Origin: Salvia splendens
Taxonomy: Eukaryota; Streptophyta; Magnoliopsida; Lamiales; Lamiaceae
Direction of reading: 5' to 3'
Assembly: GCF_004379255.2 (NCBI RefSeq)
Contig: NC_056050.1
Coordinates: 12,027,410-12,091,409 of the forward strand
DNA: 64,000 nt
Translations under genes and position numbers: made by a program
Part shown: one piece after another, positions 22,149 to 36,024 of the stretch
How the letters are laid out: every line of letters begins with the position of its first letter
How positions within the stretch are numbered: position 1 is the first letter of the stretch
The notes under the pieces: model-generated
Databases searched by the model: none
The model's input: only the letters and a program-made list of their open reading frames with translations
Told to the model about the DNA's origin: nothing

Positions 22149-24718
22149 GTGCTGTGAACAGTGTTTGTATTTTGTGTATGTTGAGCGTATTAAGTATATA
22201 ATATATGTCCAGCACAAATATTTTCCGTATATTGTGTTTATAGTGTGTTTTATAAGTATTTTCTGTTGTATAGTGTGTGCTCTTTTTGTATGTTTAGTGG
22301 ATGTATTTAGTATGTGTAGTTTGTGTGTAGTGTGTGCTACGTGTTTTGTGTATATTTTGTGTATTATTACGTGTTTATAGTTTGTTTAGTGTGTAATTTG
22401 TGTGTTTTGTGTAAAACATGTGCATTGTGTAATATGTGATGTACGTGTATTTTTCCTAAGTGTATTTATTGTTTATAGTGTGTGCGGTGTGTGTATTATA
22501 GATATATTTCGTGTATAGTGTTGTAGCGTAATATTTGTATTTTGTGTATTGTATGTATTGTGTGCAATGAATGTAATGTGTAGTGTGTGAATTATTTGTA
22601 TTTTGTGCTTAAAGTGTGCACTGTGTGTATTTTGTGTAATGTATATGTGTAGGTATATAATGTGTGTATTTTATGAAAAGTCTGTGTTGTGTGAGTGAAC
22701 TGCGTGTTGCGTATGTAGCATGTGTTTGTTGTGCTAGTATTTAGAGTATATGTGTGTGTAATTGGTATATTTTGCGTCTGTAATATGTGTATTTTACCTA
22801 CGTGTGTATTTTTTGTTCATAGTATTGTGATGTGTGTATTGTATTGTGGATAGTGCGTGTAGCGCAATGTTGTATTTTGTGTATTGTGTGAATTGTATGT
22901 ACAGTGTAATGTATTTGTATTTTGTATATAATGTGTGCATTATGTGTATTTTGTGTACTATATGTGTATTTTGATTATAATGTGTGTGTATTGTATATAG
23001 TGTGTATTTTGTGTACAATATGTGTATGTGTGTATTTTGATTATAATTTGTGTATAGTGTGTATTTTGTGTACAATATATTTTGTAGTATATAAAGTTAG
23101 TGTGTTTATAAGGTGTGCAGTGTGTATTTTCTGGACATGTGTCTATTTTATATACTAGGTGTGTTTTATGTAGTTTGTGCAGTGTGTGTATTTTGTATAT
23201 GTGCATGTTTCGTGCATGTATTTTTTGTATATCAAGTATTATTTGTTTATTTAGCGTATGCAACGTGTGTATTGGTTTTATACTGTGTATTTTATGTGTA
23301 GTGTAGTATGCGTGTGTAGCGTATTGTATTTATTTTGTGTATAGTGTGTTTATAGAGTACATAATAAGTATTTTCTATTGTATAATGTGTGCTCTTTTGT
23401 ATGTTTGGTGCATGTATTTAGTATGTGTATTTTATGTGTAGTGTGTAGTGTGTGCTACGTGTTTTATGTATATTTTGTGTATTATTAAGAGTTTATAGTT
23501 TGTTTAGTGTGTAATTGGCGTGTTTTGTGTATAATTTGTGCAATGTATATTGTGTAATATGTGATGTATGTGTATTTTTTCCTACGTGTATTTATTGTTT
23601 ATAGTGTGTGTCGTGGTGTATTGTATACATATTTTGTGTATAGTGTTGTATCGCAATGTTTAAATTTTGTATAGGGTGAGTATTTTGTGGAATGAATGTA
23701 ACGTGTAGTGTGTGAATTATGTGTATTTTGTGCGTAAAGTGTGCATTGTGTGTATTTTGTGTTAAGTATGTGTATATGTGTAGGTATATAATGTGTGTAT
23801 TTTATGAAAAGTGTGTTTTAAGGGTATGTAGTTTTGTTTATAGTGTGTGCGGTGTTTGTATTGTATATATATTTTATGTATATGGTCTGTAGCGCAAGGT
23901 TTTTATTTTTTCATTGTGTGTATTTTGTACGGAGTGTGTATGTATTTATTTTTTGTTTATAATGTGTGTATAGTGTATGTATTTTTATGTTTAATGTGGT
24001 GTGTGCAGGTTGTATGCATAATGTGTGTTGTGAGTGTATAGTGGGTATTCTTTATGTATTGTGCGTTTATCATAATGTGTATTTTGTGTAGTGCGTGCAG
24101 TGTGTGCATTTTGCAGATATTGTGTGTATATTGTGTATGTACTATTTATTTAAGGTGTGTATTGTGTATTTTATGTAAATGTCTGTATTCTATGTATATT
24201 TTGTTTTATGTAGTGTGTGCAGTGTGTGTATTGTGTATTTTGTATTTTGCATATAGTGTTTAAACATATTTGTACACGGTGTGTATTATGTGCAATGTAT
24301 GAGGTGTGTATTGTGTGCAGTGCATGTTGTGTGTGTATTGTGTGCATTTTGTGTCTAATGTGCGTGTAGTATGTGCAGTGTGTATATATTTTGTACTATA
24401 TAAAGTTAGTGTGTTTATAAGTGTGTAGTGTGTATTTTCTATACATGTGTGTATTTTATGCATAGAGTGTGTTTGATGTAGTTTGTGCAGTGTGTTTTCG
24501 AACCATGTATTTTTAGTATATAGTGTGCTATTTGTTTATATAGTGTGTGAACGTGTGTATTTTGTGTGTAGTGTACCATGCGTAGTGTGTGTAGTGTATA
24601 GTGTTTATTTTGTGTATAATGTTTTTATATTTTATATTTTGTGCATTATGTGTAGTGTGTGTAGAATGTGTATATGTGTGTATTTTGTGTTGTGTGCAGT
24701 GTTAGTGTGCGTATTTAG

Positions 24719-24903
24719 TACTCCTTCCGTCCCATGATAAGCGAGGCGTTTCTTTTTCGCACTCCTTTTGAGAAAATAATATAAAATAGTTATAATGGAA
24801 AGAAATTAAAGAAAAAAATAGAATAATGTAGATAAGAGTCTTATCTACATTTTTCCAATTTTAACTTTAATATTTCTCTACTTTAACTATTTTAAATTAT
24901 TTT
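24719..24903 (+). mobile_element. Stowaway-like MITE fragment, long unit 2
   Basis: Same sequence and position as in unit 1, with TTCCGTCCC in place of TTTCGTCCC. It was co-amplified with the unit. Confidence 0.65.
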
Positions 24904-27472
24904 GTGCTGTGAACAGTGTTTGTATTTTGTGTATGTTGAGCGTATTAAGTATATAATATATGTCCAGCACAAATATTTTCCGTATATTGTATTTATAGTG
25001 TGTTTTATAAGTATTTTCTGTTGTATAGTGTATGCTCTTTTTGTATGTTTAGTGGATGTATTTAGTATGAGTAGTTTGTGTGTAGTGTGTGCTACGTGTT
25101 TTGTGTATATTTTGTGTATTATTACGTGTTTATAGTTTGTTTAGTGTGTAATTTGTGTGTTTTGTGTAAAACATGTGCATTGTGTAATATGTGATGTACG
25201 TGTATTTTTCCTACGTGTATTTATTGTTTATAGTGTGTGCGGTGTGTGTATTATAGATATATTTCGTGTATAGTGTTGTAGCGTAATATTTGTATTTTGT
25301 GTATTGTATGTATTGTGTGCAATGAATGTAATGTGTAGTGTGTGAATTATTTGTATTTTGTGCTTAAAGTGTGCACTGTGTGTATTTTGTGTAATGTATA
25401 TGTGTAGGTATATAATGTGTGTATTTTATGAAAAGTCTGTGTTGTGTGAGTGAACTGCGTGTTGCGTATGTAGCATGTGTTTGTTGTGCTAGTATTTAGA
25501 GTATATGTGTGTGTAATTGGTATATTTTGCGTCTGTAATATGTGTACTTTACCTACGTGTGTATTTTTTGTTCATAGTATTCTGATGTGTGTATTGTATT
25601 GTGGATAGTGCGTGTAGCGCAATGTTGTATTTTGTGTATTGTGTGAATTGTATGTACAGTGTAATGTATTTGTATTTTGTATATAATGTGTGCATTATGT
25701 GTATTTTGTGTACTATATGTGTATTTTGATTATAATGTGTGTGTATTGTATATAGTGTGTATTTTGTGTACAATATGTGTATGTGTGTATTTTGATTATA
25801 ATTTGTGTATAGTGTGTATTTTGTGTACAATATATTTTGTAGTATATAAAGTTAGTGTGTTTATAAGGTGTGCAGTGTGTATTTTCTGGACATGTGTCTA
25901 TTTTATATACTAGGTGTGTTTTATGTAGTTTGTGCAGTGTGTGTATTTTGTATATGTGCATGTTTCGTGCATGTATTTTTTGTATATCAAGTATTATTTG
26001 TTTATTTAGCGTATGCAACGTGTGTATTGGTTTTATACTGTGTATTTTATGTGTAGTGTAGTATGCGTGTGTAGCGTATTGTATTTATTTTGTGTATAGT
26101 GTGTTTATAGAGTGCGTTATAAGTATTTTCTGTTGTATAATGTGTGCTCTTTTGTATGTTTGGTGCATGTATTTAGTATGTGTATTTTATGTGTAGTGTG
26201 TAGTGTGTGCTACGTGTTTTATGTATATTTTGTGTATTATTAAGAGTTTATAGTTTGTTTAGTGTGTAATTGGCGTGTTTTGTGTATAATTTGTGCAATG
26301 TATATTGTGTAATATGTGATGTATGTGTATTTTTTCCTACGTGTATTTATTGTTTATAGTGTGTGTCGTGGTATATTGTATACATATTTTGTGTATAGTG
26401 TTGTATCGCAATGTTTAAATTTTGTATAGGGTGAGTATTTTGTGGAATGAATGTAACGTGTAGTGTGTGAATTATGTGTATTTTGTGCGTAAAGTGTGCA
26501 TTGTGTGTATTTTGTGTTAAGTATGTGTATATGTGTAGGTATATAATGTGTGTATTTTATGAAAAGTGTGTTTTAAGGGTATGTAGTTTTGTTTGTAGTG
26601 TGTGCGGTGTTTGTATTGTATATATATTTTATGTATATGGTCTGTAGCGCAAGGTTTTTATTTTTTCATTGTGTGTATTTTGTACGGAGTGTGTATGTAT
26701 TTATTTTTTGTTTATAATGTGTGTATAGTGTATGTATTTTATGTTTAATGTGGTGTGTGCAGGTTGTATGCATAATGTGTGTTGTGAGTGTATAGTGGGT
26801 ATTCTTTATGTATTGTGCGTTTATCATAATGTGTATTTTGTGTAGTGCGTGCAGTGTGTGCATTTTGCAGATATTGTGTGTATATTGTGTATGTACTATT
26901 TATTTAAGGTGTGTATTGTGTATTTTATGTAAATGTCTGTATTCTATGTATATTTTGTTTTATGTAGTGTGTGCACTGTTTGTATTGTGTATTTTGTATT
27001 TTGCATATAGTGTTTAAACATATTTGTACACGGTGTGTATTATGTGCAATGTATGAGGTGTGTATTGTGTGCAGTGCATGTTGTGTGTGTATTGTGTGCT
27101 ATTTGTGTCTAATGTGCGTGTAGTATGTGCAGTGTGTATATATTTTGTACTATATAAAGTTAGTGTGTTTATAAGTGTGTAGTGTGTATTTTCTATACAT
27201 GTGTGTATTTTATGCATAGAGTGTGTTTTATGTAGTTTGTGCAGTGTGTGTTCGAACCATGTATTTTTAGTATATTGTGTGCTATTTGTTTATATAGTAT
27301 GTGAACGTGTGTATTTTGTGTGTAGTGTACCATGCGTATTGTGTGTAGTGTATAGTGTTTATTTTGTGTATAATGTTTTTATATTTTGTATTTTGTGCAT
27401 TATGTGTAGTGTGTGTAGGATGTGTATATGTGTGTATTTTGTGTTGTGTGCAGTGTTAGTGTGCGTATTTAG

Positions 27473-27658
27473 TACTCCTTCCGTCCCATGATAAGCGAGG
27501 CGTTTCTTTTTCGCACTCCTTTTGAGAAAATAATATAAAATAGTTATAATGGAAAGAAATTAAAGAAAAAAATAGAATAATATAGATAAGAGTCTTATCT
27601 ACATTTTTCCAATTTTAACTTTAATATTTCTCTACTTTAACTATTTTAAATTATTTTG
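27473..27658 (+). mobile_element. Stowaway-like MITE fragment, long unit 3
   Basis: Same as in unit 2, with a change in the hairpin (AATATAGATAAG). Just beyond it is the GTGATGAACAG variant shared only with unit 4. Confidence 0.65.
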
Positions 27659-30206
27659 TGCTGTGATGAACAGTGTTTGTATTTTGTGTATGTTGAGCGT
27701 ATTAAGTATATAATATATGTCCAACACAAATATTTTCCGTATGTTGTATTTATAGTGTGTTTTATAAGTATTTTCAGTTGTATAGTGTGTGCTCTTTTTG
27801 TATGTTTAGTGGATGTATTTAGTATGTGTAGTTTGTGTGTAGTGTGTGCTACGTGTTTTGTGTATATTTTGTGTATTATTACGTGTTTATAGTTTGTTTA
27901 GTGTGTAATTTGTGTGTTTTGTGTAAAACATGTGCATTGTGTAATATGTGATGTACGTGTATTTTTCCTACGTGTATTTATTGTTTATAGTGTGTGCGGT
28001 GTGTGTATTATAGATATATTTCGTGTATAGTGTTGTAGCGTAATATTTGTATTTTGTGTATTGTATGTGTTGTGTGCAATGAATGTAATGTGTAGTGTGT
28101 GAATTATTTGTATTTTGTGCTTAAAGTGTGCACTGTGTGTATTTTGTGTAATGTATATGTGTAGGTATATAATGTGTGTATTTTATGAAAAGTCTGTGTT
28201 GTGTGAGTGAACTGCGTGTTGCGTATGTAGCATGTGTTTGTTGTGCTAGTATTTAGAGTATATGTGTGTGTAATTGGTATATTTTGCGTCTGTAATATGT
28301 GTATTTTACCTACGTGTGTATTTTTTGTTCATAGTATTGTGATGTGTGTATTGTATTGTGGATAGTGCGTGTAGCGCAATGTTGTATTTTGTGTATTGTG
28401 TGAATTGTATGTACAGTGTAATGTATTTGTATTTTGTATATAATGTGTGCATTATGTGTATTTTGTGTACTATATGTGTATTTTGATTATAATGTGTGTG
28501 TATTGTATATAGTGTGTATTTTGTGTACAATATGTGTATGTGTTTTGATTATAATTTGTGTATAGTGTGTATTTTGTGTACAATATATTTTGTAGTATAT
28601 AAAGTTAGTGTGTTTATAAGGTGTGCAGTGTGTATTTTCTGGACATGTGTCTATTTTATATACTAGGTGTGTTTTATGTAGTTTGTGCAGTGTGTGTATT
28701 TTGTATATGTGCATGTTTCGTGCATGTATTTTTTGTATATCAAGTATTATTTGTTTATTTAGCGTATGCAACGTGTGTATTTTATGTGTAGTGTAGTATG
28801 CGTGTGTAGCGTATTGTATTTATTTTGTGTATAGTGTGTTTATAGAGTGCGTTATAAGTATTTTCTGTTGTATAATGTGTGCTGTTTTGTATGTTTGGTG
28901 CATGTATTTAGTATGTGTATTTTATGTGTAGTGTGAAGTGTGTGCTACGTGTTTTATGTATATTTTGTGTATTATTACGAGTTTATAGTTTGTTTAGTGT
29001 GTAATTGGTGTGTTTTGTGTATAATTTGTGCAATGTATATCGTGTAATATGTGATGTATGTGTATTTTTTCCTACGTGTATTTATTGTTTATAGTGTGTG
29101 TCGTGGTGTATTGTATACATATTTTGTGTATAGTGTTGTATCGCAATGTTTAAATTTTGTATAGGGTGAGTATTTTGTGGAATGAATGTAACGTGTAGTG
29201 TGTGAATTATGTGTATTTTGTGCGTAAAGTGTGCATTGTGTGTATTTTGTGTTAAGTATGTGTATATGTGTAGGTATATAATGTGTGTATTTTATGAAAA
29301 GTGTGTTTTAAGGGTATGTAGTTTTGTTTGTAGTGTGTGCGGTGTTTGTATTGTATATATATTTTATGTATATGGTCTGTAGCGCAAGGTTTTTATTTTT
29401 TCATTGTGTGTATTTTGTACGGAGTGTGTATGTATTTATTTTTGTTTATAATGTGTGTATAGTGTATGTATTTTATGTTTAATGTGGTGTGTGCAGGTTG
29501 TATGCATAATGTGTGTAGTGAGTGTATAGTGGGTATTCTTTATGTATTGTGCGTTTATCATAATGTGTATTTTGTGTAGTGCGTGCAGTGTGTGCATTTT
29601 GCAGATATTGTGTGTATATTGTGTATGTACTATTTATTTAAGGTGTGTATTGTGTATTTTATGTAAATGTCTGTATTCTATGTATATTTTGTTTTATGTA
29701 GTGTGTGCACTGTTTGTATTGTGTATTTTGTATTTTGCATATAGTGTTTAAACATATTTGTACACGGTGTGTATTATGTGCAATGTATGAGGTGTGTATT
29801 GTGTGCAGTGCATGTTGTGTGTGTATTGTGTGCATTTTGTGTCTAATGTGCGTGTAGTATGTGCAGTGTGTATATATTTTGTACTATATAAAGTTAGTGT
29901 GTTTATAAGTGTGTAGTGTGTATTTTCTATACATGTGTGTATTTTATGCATAGAGTGTGTTTTATGTAGTTTGTGCAGTGTGTGTTCGAACCATGTATTT
30001 TTAGTATATTGTGTGCTATTTGTTTATATAGTATGTGAACGTGTGTATTTTGTGTGTAGTGTACCATGCGTATTGTGTGTAGTGTATAGTGTTTATTTTG
30101 TGTATAATGTTTTTATATTTTGTATTTTGTGCATTATGTGTAGTGTGTGTAGGATGTGTATATGTGTGTATTTTGTGTTGTGTGCAGTGTTAGTGTGCGT
30201 ATTTAG

Positions 30207-30392
30207 TACTCCTTCCGTCCCATGATAAGCGAGGCGTTTCTTTTTCGCACTCCTTTTGAGAAAATAATATAAAATAGTTATAATGGAAAGAAATTAAAGA
30301 AAAAAATAGAATAATGTAGATAAGAGTCTTATCTACATTTTTCCAATTTTAACTTTAATATTTCTCTACTTTAACTATTTTAAATTATTTTG
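30207..30392 (+). mobile_element. Stowaway-like MITE fragment, long unit 4
   Basis: Same as in unit 2, followed by the GTGATGAACAG variant shared with unit 3. This pairs units 3 and 4 as the most recent duplicates. Confidence 0.65.
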
Positions 30393-32941
30393 TGCTGTGA
30401 TGAACAGTGTTTGTATTTTGTGTATGTTGAGCGTATTAAGTATATAATATATGTCCAACACAAATATTTTCCGTATATTGTATTTATAGTGTGTTTTATA
30501 AGTATTTTCAGTTGTATAGTGTGTGCTCTTTTTGTATGTTTAGTGGATGTATTTAGTATGTGTAGTTTGTGTGTAGTGTGTGCTACGTGTTTTGTGTATA
30601 TTTTGTGTATTATTACGTGTTTATAGTTTGTTTAGTGTGTAATTTGTGTGTTTTGTGTAAAACATGTGCATTGTGTAATATGTGATGTACGTGTATTTTT
30701 CCTACGTGTATTTATTGTTTATAGTGTGTGCGGTGTGTGTATTATAGATATATTTCGTGTATAGTGTTGTAGCGTAATATTTGTATTTTGTGTATTGTAT
30801 GTGTTGTGTGCAATGAATGTAATGTGTAGTGTGTGAATTATTTGTATTTTGTGCTTAAAGTGTGCACTGTGTGTATTTTGTGTAATGTATATGTGTAGGT
30901 ATATAATGTGTGTATTTTATGAAAAGTCTGTGTTGTGTGAGTGAACTGCGTGTTGCGTATGTAGCATGTGTTTGTTGTGCTAGTATTTAGAGTATATGTG
31001 TGTGTAATTGGTATATTTTGCGTCTGTAATATGTGTATTTTACCTACGTGTGTATTTTTTGTTCATAGTATTGTGATGTGTGTATTGTATTGTGGATAGT
31101 GCGTGTAGCGCAATGTTGTATTTTGTGTATTGTGTGAATTGTATGTACAGTGTAATGTATTTGTATTTTGTATATAATGTGTGCATTATGTGTATTTTGT
31201 GTACTATATGTGTATTTTGATTATAATGTGTGTGTATTGTATATAGTGTGTATTTTGTGTACAATATGTGTATGTGTTTTGATTATAATTTGTGTATAGT
31301 GTGTATTTTGTGTACAATATATTTTGTAGTATATAAAGTTAGTGTGTTTATAAGGTGTGCAGTGTGTATTTTCTGGACATGTGTCTATTTTATATACTAG
31401 GTGTGTTTTATGTAGTTTGTGCAGTGTGTGTATTTTGTATATGTGCATGTTTCGTGCATGTATTTTTTGTATATCAAGTATTATTTGTTTATTTAGCGTA
31501 TGCAACGTGTGTATTTTATGTGTAGTGTAGTATGCGTGTGTAGCGTATTGTATTTATTTTGTGTATAGTGTGTTTATAGAGTGCGTTATAAGTATTTTCT
31601 GTTGTATAATGTGTGCTGTTTTGTATGTTTGGTGCATGTATTTAGTATGTGTATTTTATGTGTAGTGTGAAGTGTGTGCTACGTGTTTTATGTATATTTT
31701 GTGTATTATTACGAGTTTATAGTTTGTTTAGTGTGTAATTGGTGTGTTTTGTGTATAATTTGTGCAATGTATATCGTGTAATATGTGATGTATGTGTATT
31801 TTTTCCTACGTGTATTTATTGTTTATAGTGTGTGTCGTGGTGTATTGTATACATATTTTGTGTATAGTGTTGTATCGCAATGTTTAAATTTTGTATAGGG
31901 TGAGTATTTTGTGGAATGAATGTAACGTGTAGTGTGTGAATTATGTGTATTTTGTGCGTAAAGTGTGCATTTTGTGTATTTTGTGTTAAGTATGTGTATA
32001 TGTGTAGGTATATAATGTGTGTATTTTATGAAAAGTGTGTTTTAAGGGTATGCAGTTTTGTTTATAGTGTGTGCGGTGTTTGTATTGTATATATATTTTA
32101 TGTATATGGTCTGTAGCGCAAGGTTTTTATTTTTTCATTGTGTGTATTTTGTACGGAGTGTGTATGTATTTATTTTTTGTTTATAATGTGTGTATAGTGT
32201 TTGTATTTTATGTTTAATGTGGTGTGTGCAGGTTGTATGCATACTGTGTGTTGTGAGTGTATAGTGGGTATTCTTTATGTATTGTGCGTTTATCATAATG
32301 TGTATTTTGTGTAGTGCGTGCAGTGTGTGCATTTTGCAGATATTGTGTGTATATTGTGTATGTACTATTTATTTAAGGTGTGTATTGTGTATTTTATGTA
32401 AATGTCTGTATTCTATGTATATTTTGTTTTATGTAGTGTGTGCAGTGTGTGTATTGTGTATTTTGTATTTTGCATATAGTGTTTAAACATATTTGTACAC
32501 GGTGTGTATTATGTGCAATGTATGAGGTGTGTATTGTGTGCAGTGCATGTTGTGTGTGTATTGTGTGCATTTTGTGTCTAATGTGCGTGTAGTATGTGCA
32601 GTGTGTATATATTTTGTACTATATAAAGTTAGTGTGTTTATAAGTGTGTAGTGTGTATTTTCTATACATGTGTGTATTTTATGCATAGAGTGTGTTTTAT
32701 GTAGTTTGTGCAGTGTGTGTTCGAACCATGTATTTTTAGTATATTGTGTGCTACTTGTTTATATAGTGTGTGAACGTGTGTATTTTGTTTGTAGTGTACC
32801 ATGCGTAGTGTGTGTAATCTATAGTGTTTATTTTGCGTATAATGTTTTTATATTTTGTATTTTGTGCATTATGTGTAGTGTGTGTAGGATGTGTATGTGT
32901 GTGTATTTTGTGTTGTGTGTAGTGTTAGTGTGCGTATTTAG

Positions 32942-33126
32942 TACTCCTTCCGTCCCATGATAAGCGAGGCGTTTCTTTTTCACACTCATTTTGAGAAAAT
33001 AATATAAAATAGTTATAATGGAAAGAAATTAAAGAAAAAAATAGAATAATGTAGATAAGAGTCTTATCTACATTTTTCCAATTTTAACTTTAATATTTCT
33101 CTACTTTAACTATTTTAAATTATTTT
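32942..33126 (+). mobile_element. Stowaway-like MITE fragment, long unit 5
   Basis: Same fragment with private changes (CACACTCATTTTG). Unit 5 is split by the LTR element at 33631-39032 and cut by the viral copy at 40996, about 100 bp before it would be complete. Confidence 0.65.
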
Positions 33127-33630
33127 GTGTTGTGAACAGTGTTTGTATTTTGTGTATGTTGAGCGTATTAAGTATATAATATATGTCCAGCACAAATATT
33201 TTCCGTATATTGTATTTATAGTGTGTTTTATAAGTATTTTCTGTTGTATAGTGTATGCTCTTTTTGTATGTTTAGTGGATGTATTTAGTATGAGTAGTTT
33301 GTGTGTAGTGTGTGCTACGTGTTTTGTGTATATTTTGTGTATTATTACGTGTTTATAGTTTGTTTAGTGTGTAATTTGTGTGTTTTGTGTAAAACATGTG
33401 CATTGTGTATATTGTGTAATAAGTGATGTACGTGTATTTATTGTTTATAGTGTGTGCGGTGTGTGTATTATAGATATATTTCGTGTATAGTGTTGTAGCG
33501 TAATATTTGTATTTTGTGTATTGTATGTATTGTGTGCAATGAATGTAATGTGTAGTGTGTGAATTATTTGTATTTTGTGCATAAAGTGTGCACTGTGTGT
33601 ATTTTGTGTAATGTATATGTGTAGGTATAT

Positions 33631-35504
33631 TGTAATACCCCGACTTCTTCTACCCTATTTATTTGTTCTCGAAAGGAGGTCGTTTACGCATCTGAAAATT
33701 TTTTTAGCCTTTATTTCTTTTGTCGAGAGAAGTATTTCATTTTTTGGGTCTATAACAATTATTCTTTTCCTATCTCAATTTATTTATTCCCAAGCCCAAT
33801 TCATTTTTGGAGAATCCAATATGAGACCAACCGTAGATATGCTCAAATCTCCCATTCAAATCTTTTTCCATGGAGATATATATTCCATCGATTCCATATA
33901 TTATATTATTCAATCAGTTTCCACAAAATCAGCCACTCCCTTTCAGTTGAGTAATTTTCGGCCATGACCTGCGTTTATATACTATCACTACAAGTCTTCC
34001 CATAACTGCAAGTTACCACTTTCATTCAACTCCAAATCCAATGAGAAACCGAGAGATAGAGAGCGATGGTAACATGAAATCAATCTTCCTAAATCGGATA
34101 TCACTGGGCGACGGAGAATGGAGAGACGGAAGGCGAAAGCAGCGCAGCGAAGCTGCTGAACGACGTGCTGGAGGAAGGCGGCGGCGGTGGCTCGGTGCTG
34201 GCAGCAGCGACCACGTCTGCACGGCAGCACAATCTGCACCGTGACAGCAGCGACGAAGCTGTCGGCATACAGTGACAACAGCGGTGTGAGGAAGGCAGCG
34301 AAGGAGATGGAAGCGGCGACGGCGCTGCAATTTGGAGCGTGGGGCAGCGGCGACCGGAGAGACCAGGCTGGACGGAGGTGGGTGGCGGCGGAGAGGCAGA
34401 GGTGCCCCGAATTGAGAGGAGAGTAGAGATTTCAATTTTGTAAGTCTCCTGATTTTGATAAGAGAGAGAGAGATTGTTGTTCCAGATTTTTGAGAAGGAG
34501 AATGATTTGAAGAAGAAGACAATAAAAGGGGCTCTTTGAGAAGGAGAATGATTTGAAGAAGAAGACAATAAAAGGGGCTCGCTGTTTTTTTCTCCAAAAG
34601 TGAGTAGACTCATCTTTTTGGGCTGCTATACCATCTTTTTGGGCTAATGTACTAATTTTTTTATTTGTGCCTAGAGTACATCAAATTAATAGTTAACGTC
34701 ATGCACGCTTTGAGGACGGAACGAAACACAAGTTAAAGCTTTAAACGAATAAGGTGGGCTTTCGAACTAAATACTTTCAAGAGCTTTAGTTTTAATATTT
34801 TTATTCGAGCATCATTTTATGTGACGAAATTCCTTTTAACTGAGATTGCAACTATTATTAATTTTATTCGATGATGATGTGATTTATGTGCTTAAAGTGA
34901 AATGATTTAAGTGAAAGTGATGTTATGTGATATGGCAGTTTCATAAATAAATCAAGGAGAAATGGTTGTGTTTTGAAATGATGAGGAAAAAGGATTTGAG
35001 GATAAGTTGAGAATTTGTGTTTGAGATATTTTTAGTGTCTCGGGCCTTTTCAAGTTAAAACCCCGAGGTCACTCATTGGTGGCATGATATAATTGTTTTT
35101 TTCAAATTGTTTTGGCATTTGTCCAATGAGTGCATCAAGTACTCAGCCCTGCATGTGTTTTATCTATGTGCAGATTGAGCTGTGACGAGTGCGGTGGGTG
35201 TTGAGCATAAAAGTGAAGAATGTCTATCAAATGTCAAGAATATGTTGTGTCTTCGTACATAGCATTATTCTACTCTCGAAATGCTTCCGCTAAATATTGT
35301 TCCTTTTGAGTTCGTGTATTGTTGAGATATTTCATTTGGAGTTGTTGATTGTTGAAATGGTACTCTGATTTTATTCGAGTTATTTCCATTGATTCGAGCT
35401 ATGGTCGAGTTGTGTTAATTTCCTCATTTCTTCCCCGCTTCTTTAACCCTCCCCTAGTCGCGATCAACCGTGTTTTCTATCCTTAGAAAATGCGGGTCTT
35501 GAAA
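33631..35504 (+). repeat. Left LTR (about 1.87 kb, distinct family)
   Basis: It begins TGTAATACCCCGAC and ends at GTCTTGAAA, just before GAGTGGTATCAGAGC; the usual terminal CA reads AA here. A GC-rich block (about 34080-34430) with GGCGGCGG motifs is unlike the rest of the window and gives artefactual ORFs on both strands. A near-tandem 60-bp duplication lies at about 34490-34590 (GAGAAGGAGAATGATTTGAA twice). Its 3' portion shares AAGTACTCAGCCCTGCAT and a following TGTGCAG with the 3.3-kb Tekay-type LTRs, but its 5' portion does not match the right LTR. Confidence 0.7.
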
Positions 35505-35507
35505 GAG

Positions 35508-35519
35508 TGGTATCAGAGC
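35508..35519 (+). other. tRNA-Met primer-binding site
   Basis: TGGTATCAGAGC, four nucleotides after the left LTR, typical of Tekay/Del chromoviruses. Confidence 0.85.
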
Positions 35520-36011
35520 TTCGTTCTTTCGCTCTGGTCCGAGAGTCTTCTTTCAGTCTAAGTCTAGATCAGTACCCCTAGACTAGAAGTGTCACGAAGG
35601 CTCAACATCCGAAGCATCACGCTCAACCAAAGAAAGTGAGGTATGTTTAAGTTGTTGAAAGAATGCGAGATTGATGTATGAAATTGATGATGTTATGATG
35701 AGGATGTTTTGGCAAGTGTACGTATGTGAATAAACGTTGTGTGAAAATGAGACTGTGATGATATGATTATGTGAAATATGAGCATGATTGGCAAGATGAT
35801 CTAAGCACGTGTTGTATGTGTGAATACGATATTGTTATAGTGTGATTATGTGGAACATGAGCATGATTGGCATGATGTCCTAAGTATGTGTTATCTGTGA
35901 ATATGATAATGTGACGGTATGATTATGTTGGAACGTCAGCATGAATTGTGTGATGTCATAAATGTGTGTTGTTTTTGTGAGACGACCAAATTTCGGGACG
36001 AAATTTCTGTT
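35520..36011 (+). other. Short non-coding interior of the satellite-nested LTR element
   Basis: It opens with text matching the start of the Tekay-like interior at 52264 onward (TTCGTTCTTTCGCTCTGG, GCATCACGCTCAACCAA) and continues with two rough repeats around GAGCATGATTGGCATGATG. No gag or pol sequence is seen. Confidence 0.7.
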
Positions 36012-36024
36012 AAGAGGGGAAGGA
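36012..36024 (+). other. Polypurine tract before the right LTR
   Basis: AAGAGGGGAAGGA directly precedes TGTAACACCCC. The same tract precedes the 3' LTR of the Tekay-like element at 58069-58081. Confidence 0.8.

Larger units (their letters stand above)
17015..33630 (+). repeat. GT-rich minisatellite array, block 3, with higher-order units
   Basis: From 17015 to about 20470 the array repeats with a period of about 1.28 kb (TGTGTTTAAA landmarks at 17881, 19157 and 20446). From about 20900 a longer unit appears. Using the MITE-like start as reference, units begin at 21965, 24719, 27473, 30207 and 32942, giving lengths of 2754, 2754, 2734 and 2735 bp. Neighbouring long units are almost identical over their whole length. 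All ORFs of 60-166 codons here recur at the same spacing, are Cys/Val/Tyr- or His/Thr/Ile-rich, and follow from the word composition rather than selection. Confidence 0.93.

Noticed and set aside
34022..34613. Overlapping GC-rich ORFs up to 191 codons
   Set aside because: They lie inside the left LTR of the element at 33631-39032, use both strands, and are Arg/Ser/Pro low-complexity without a recognisable domain.
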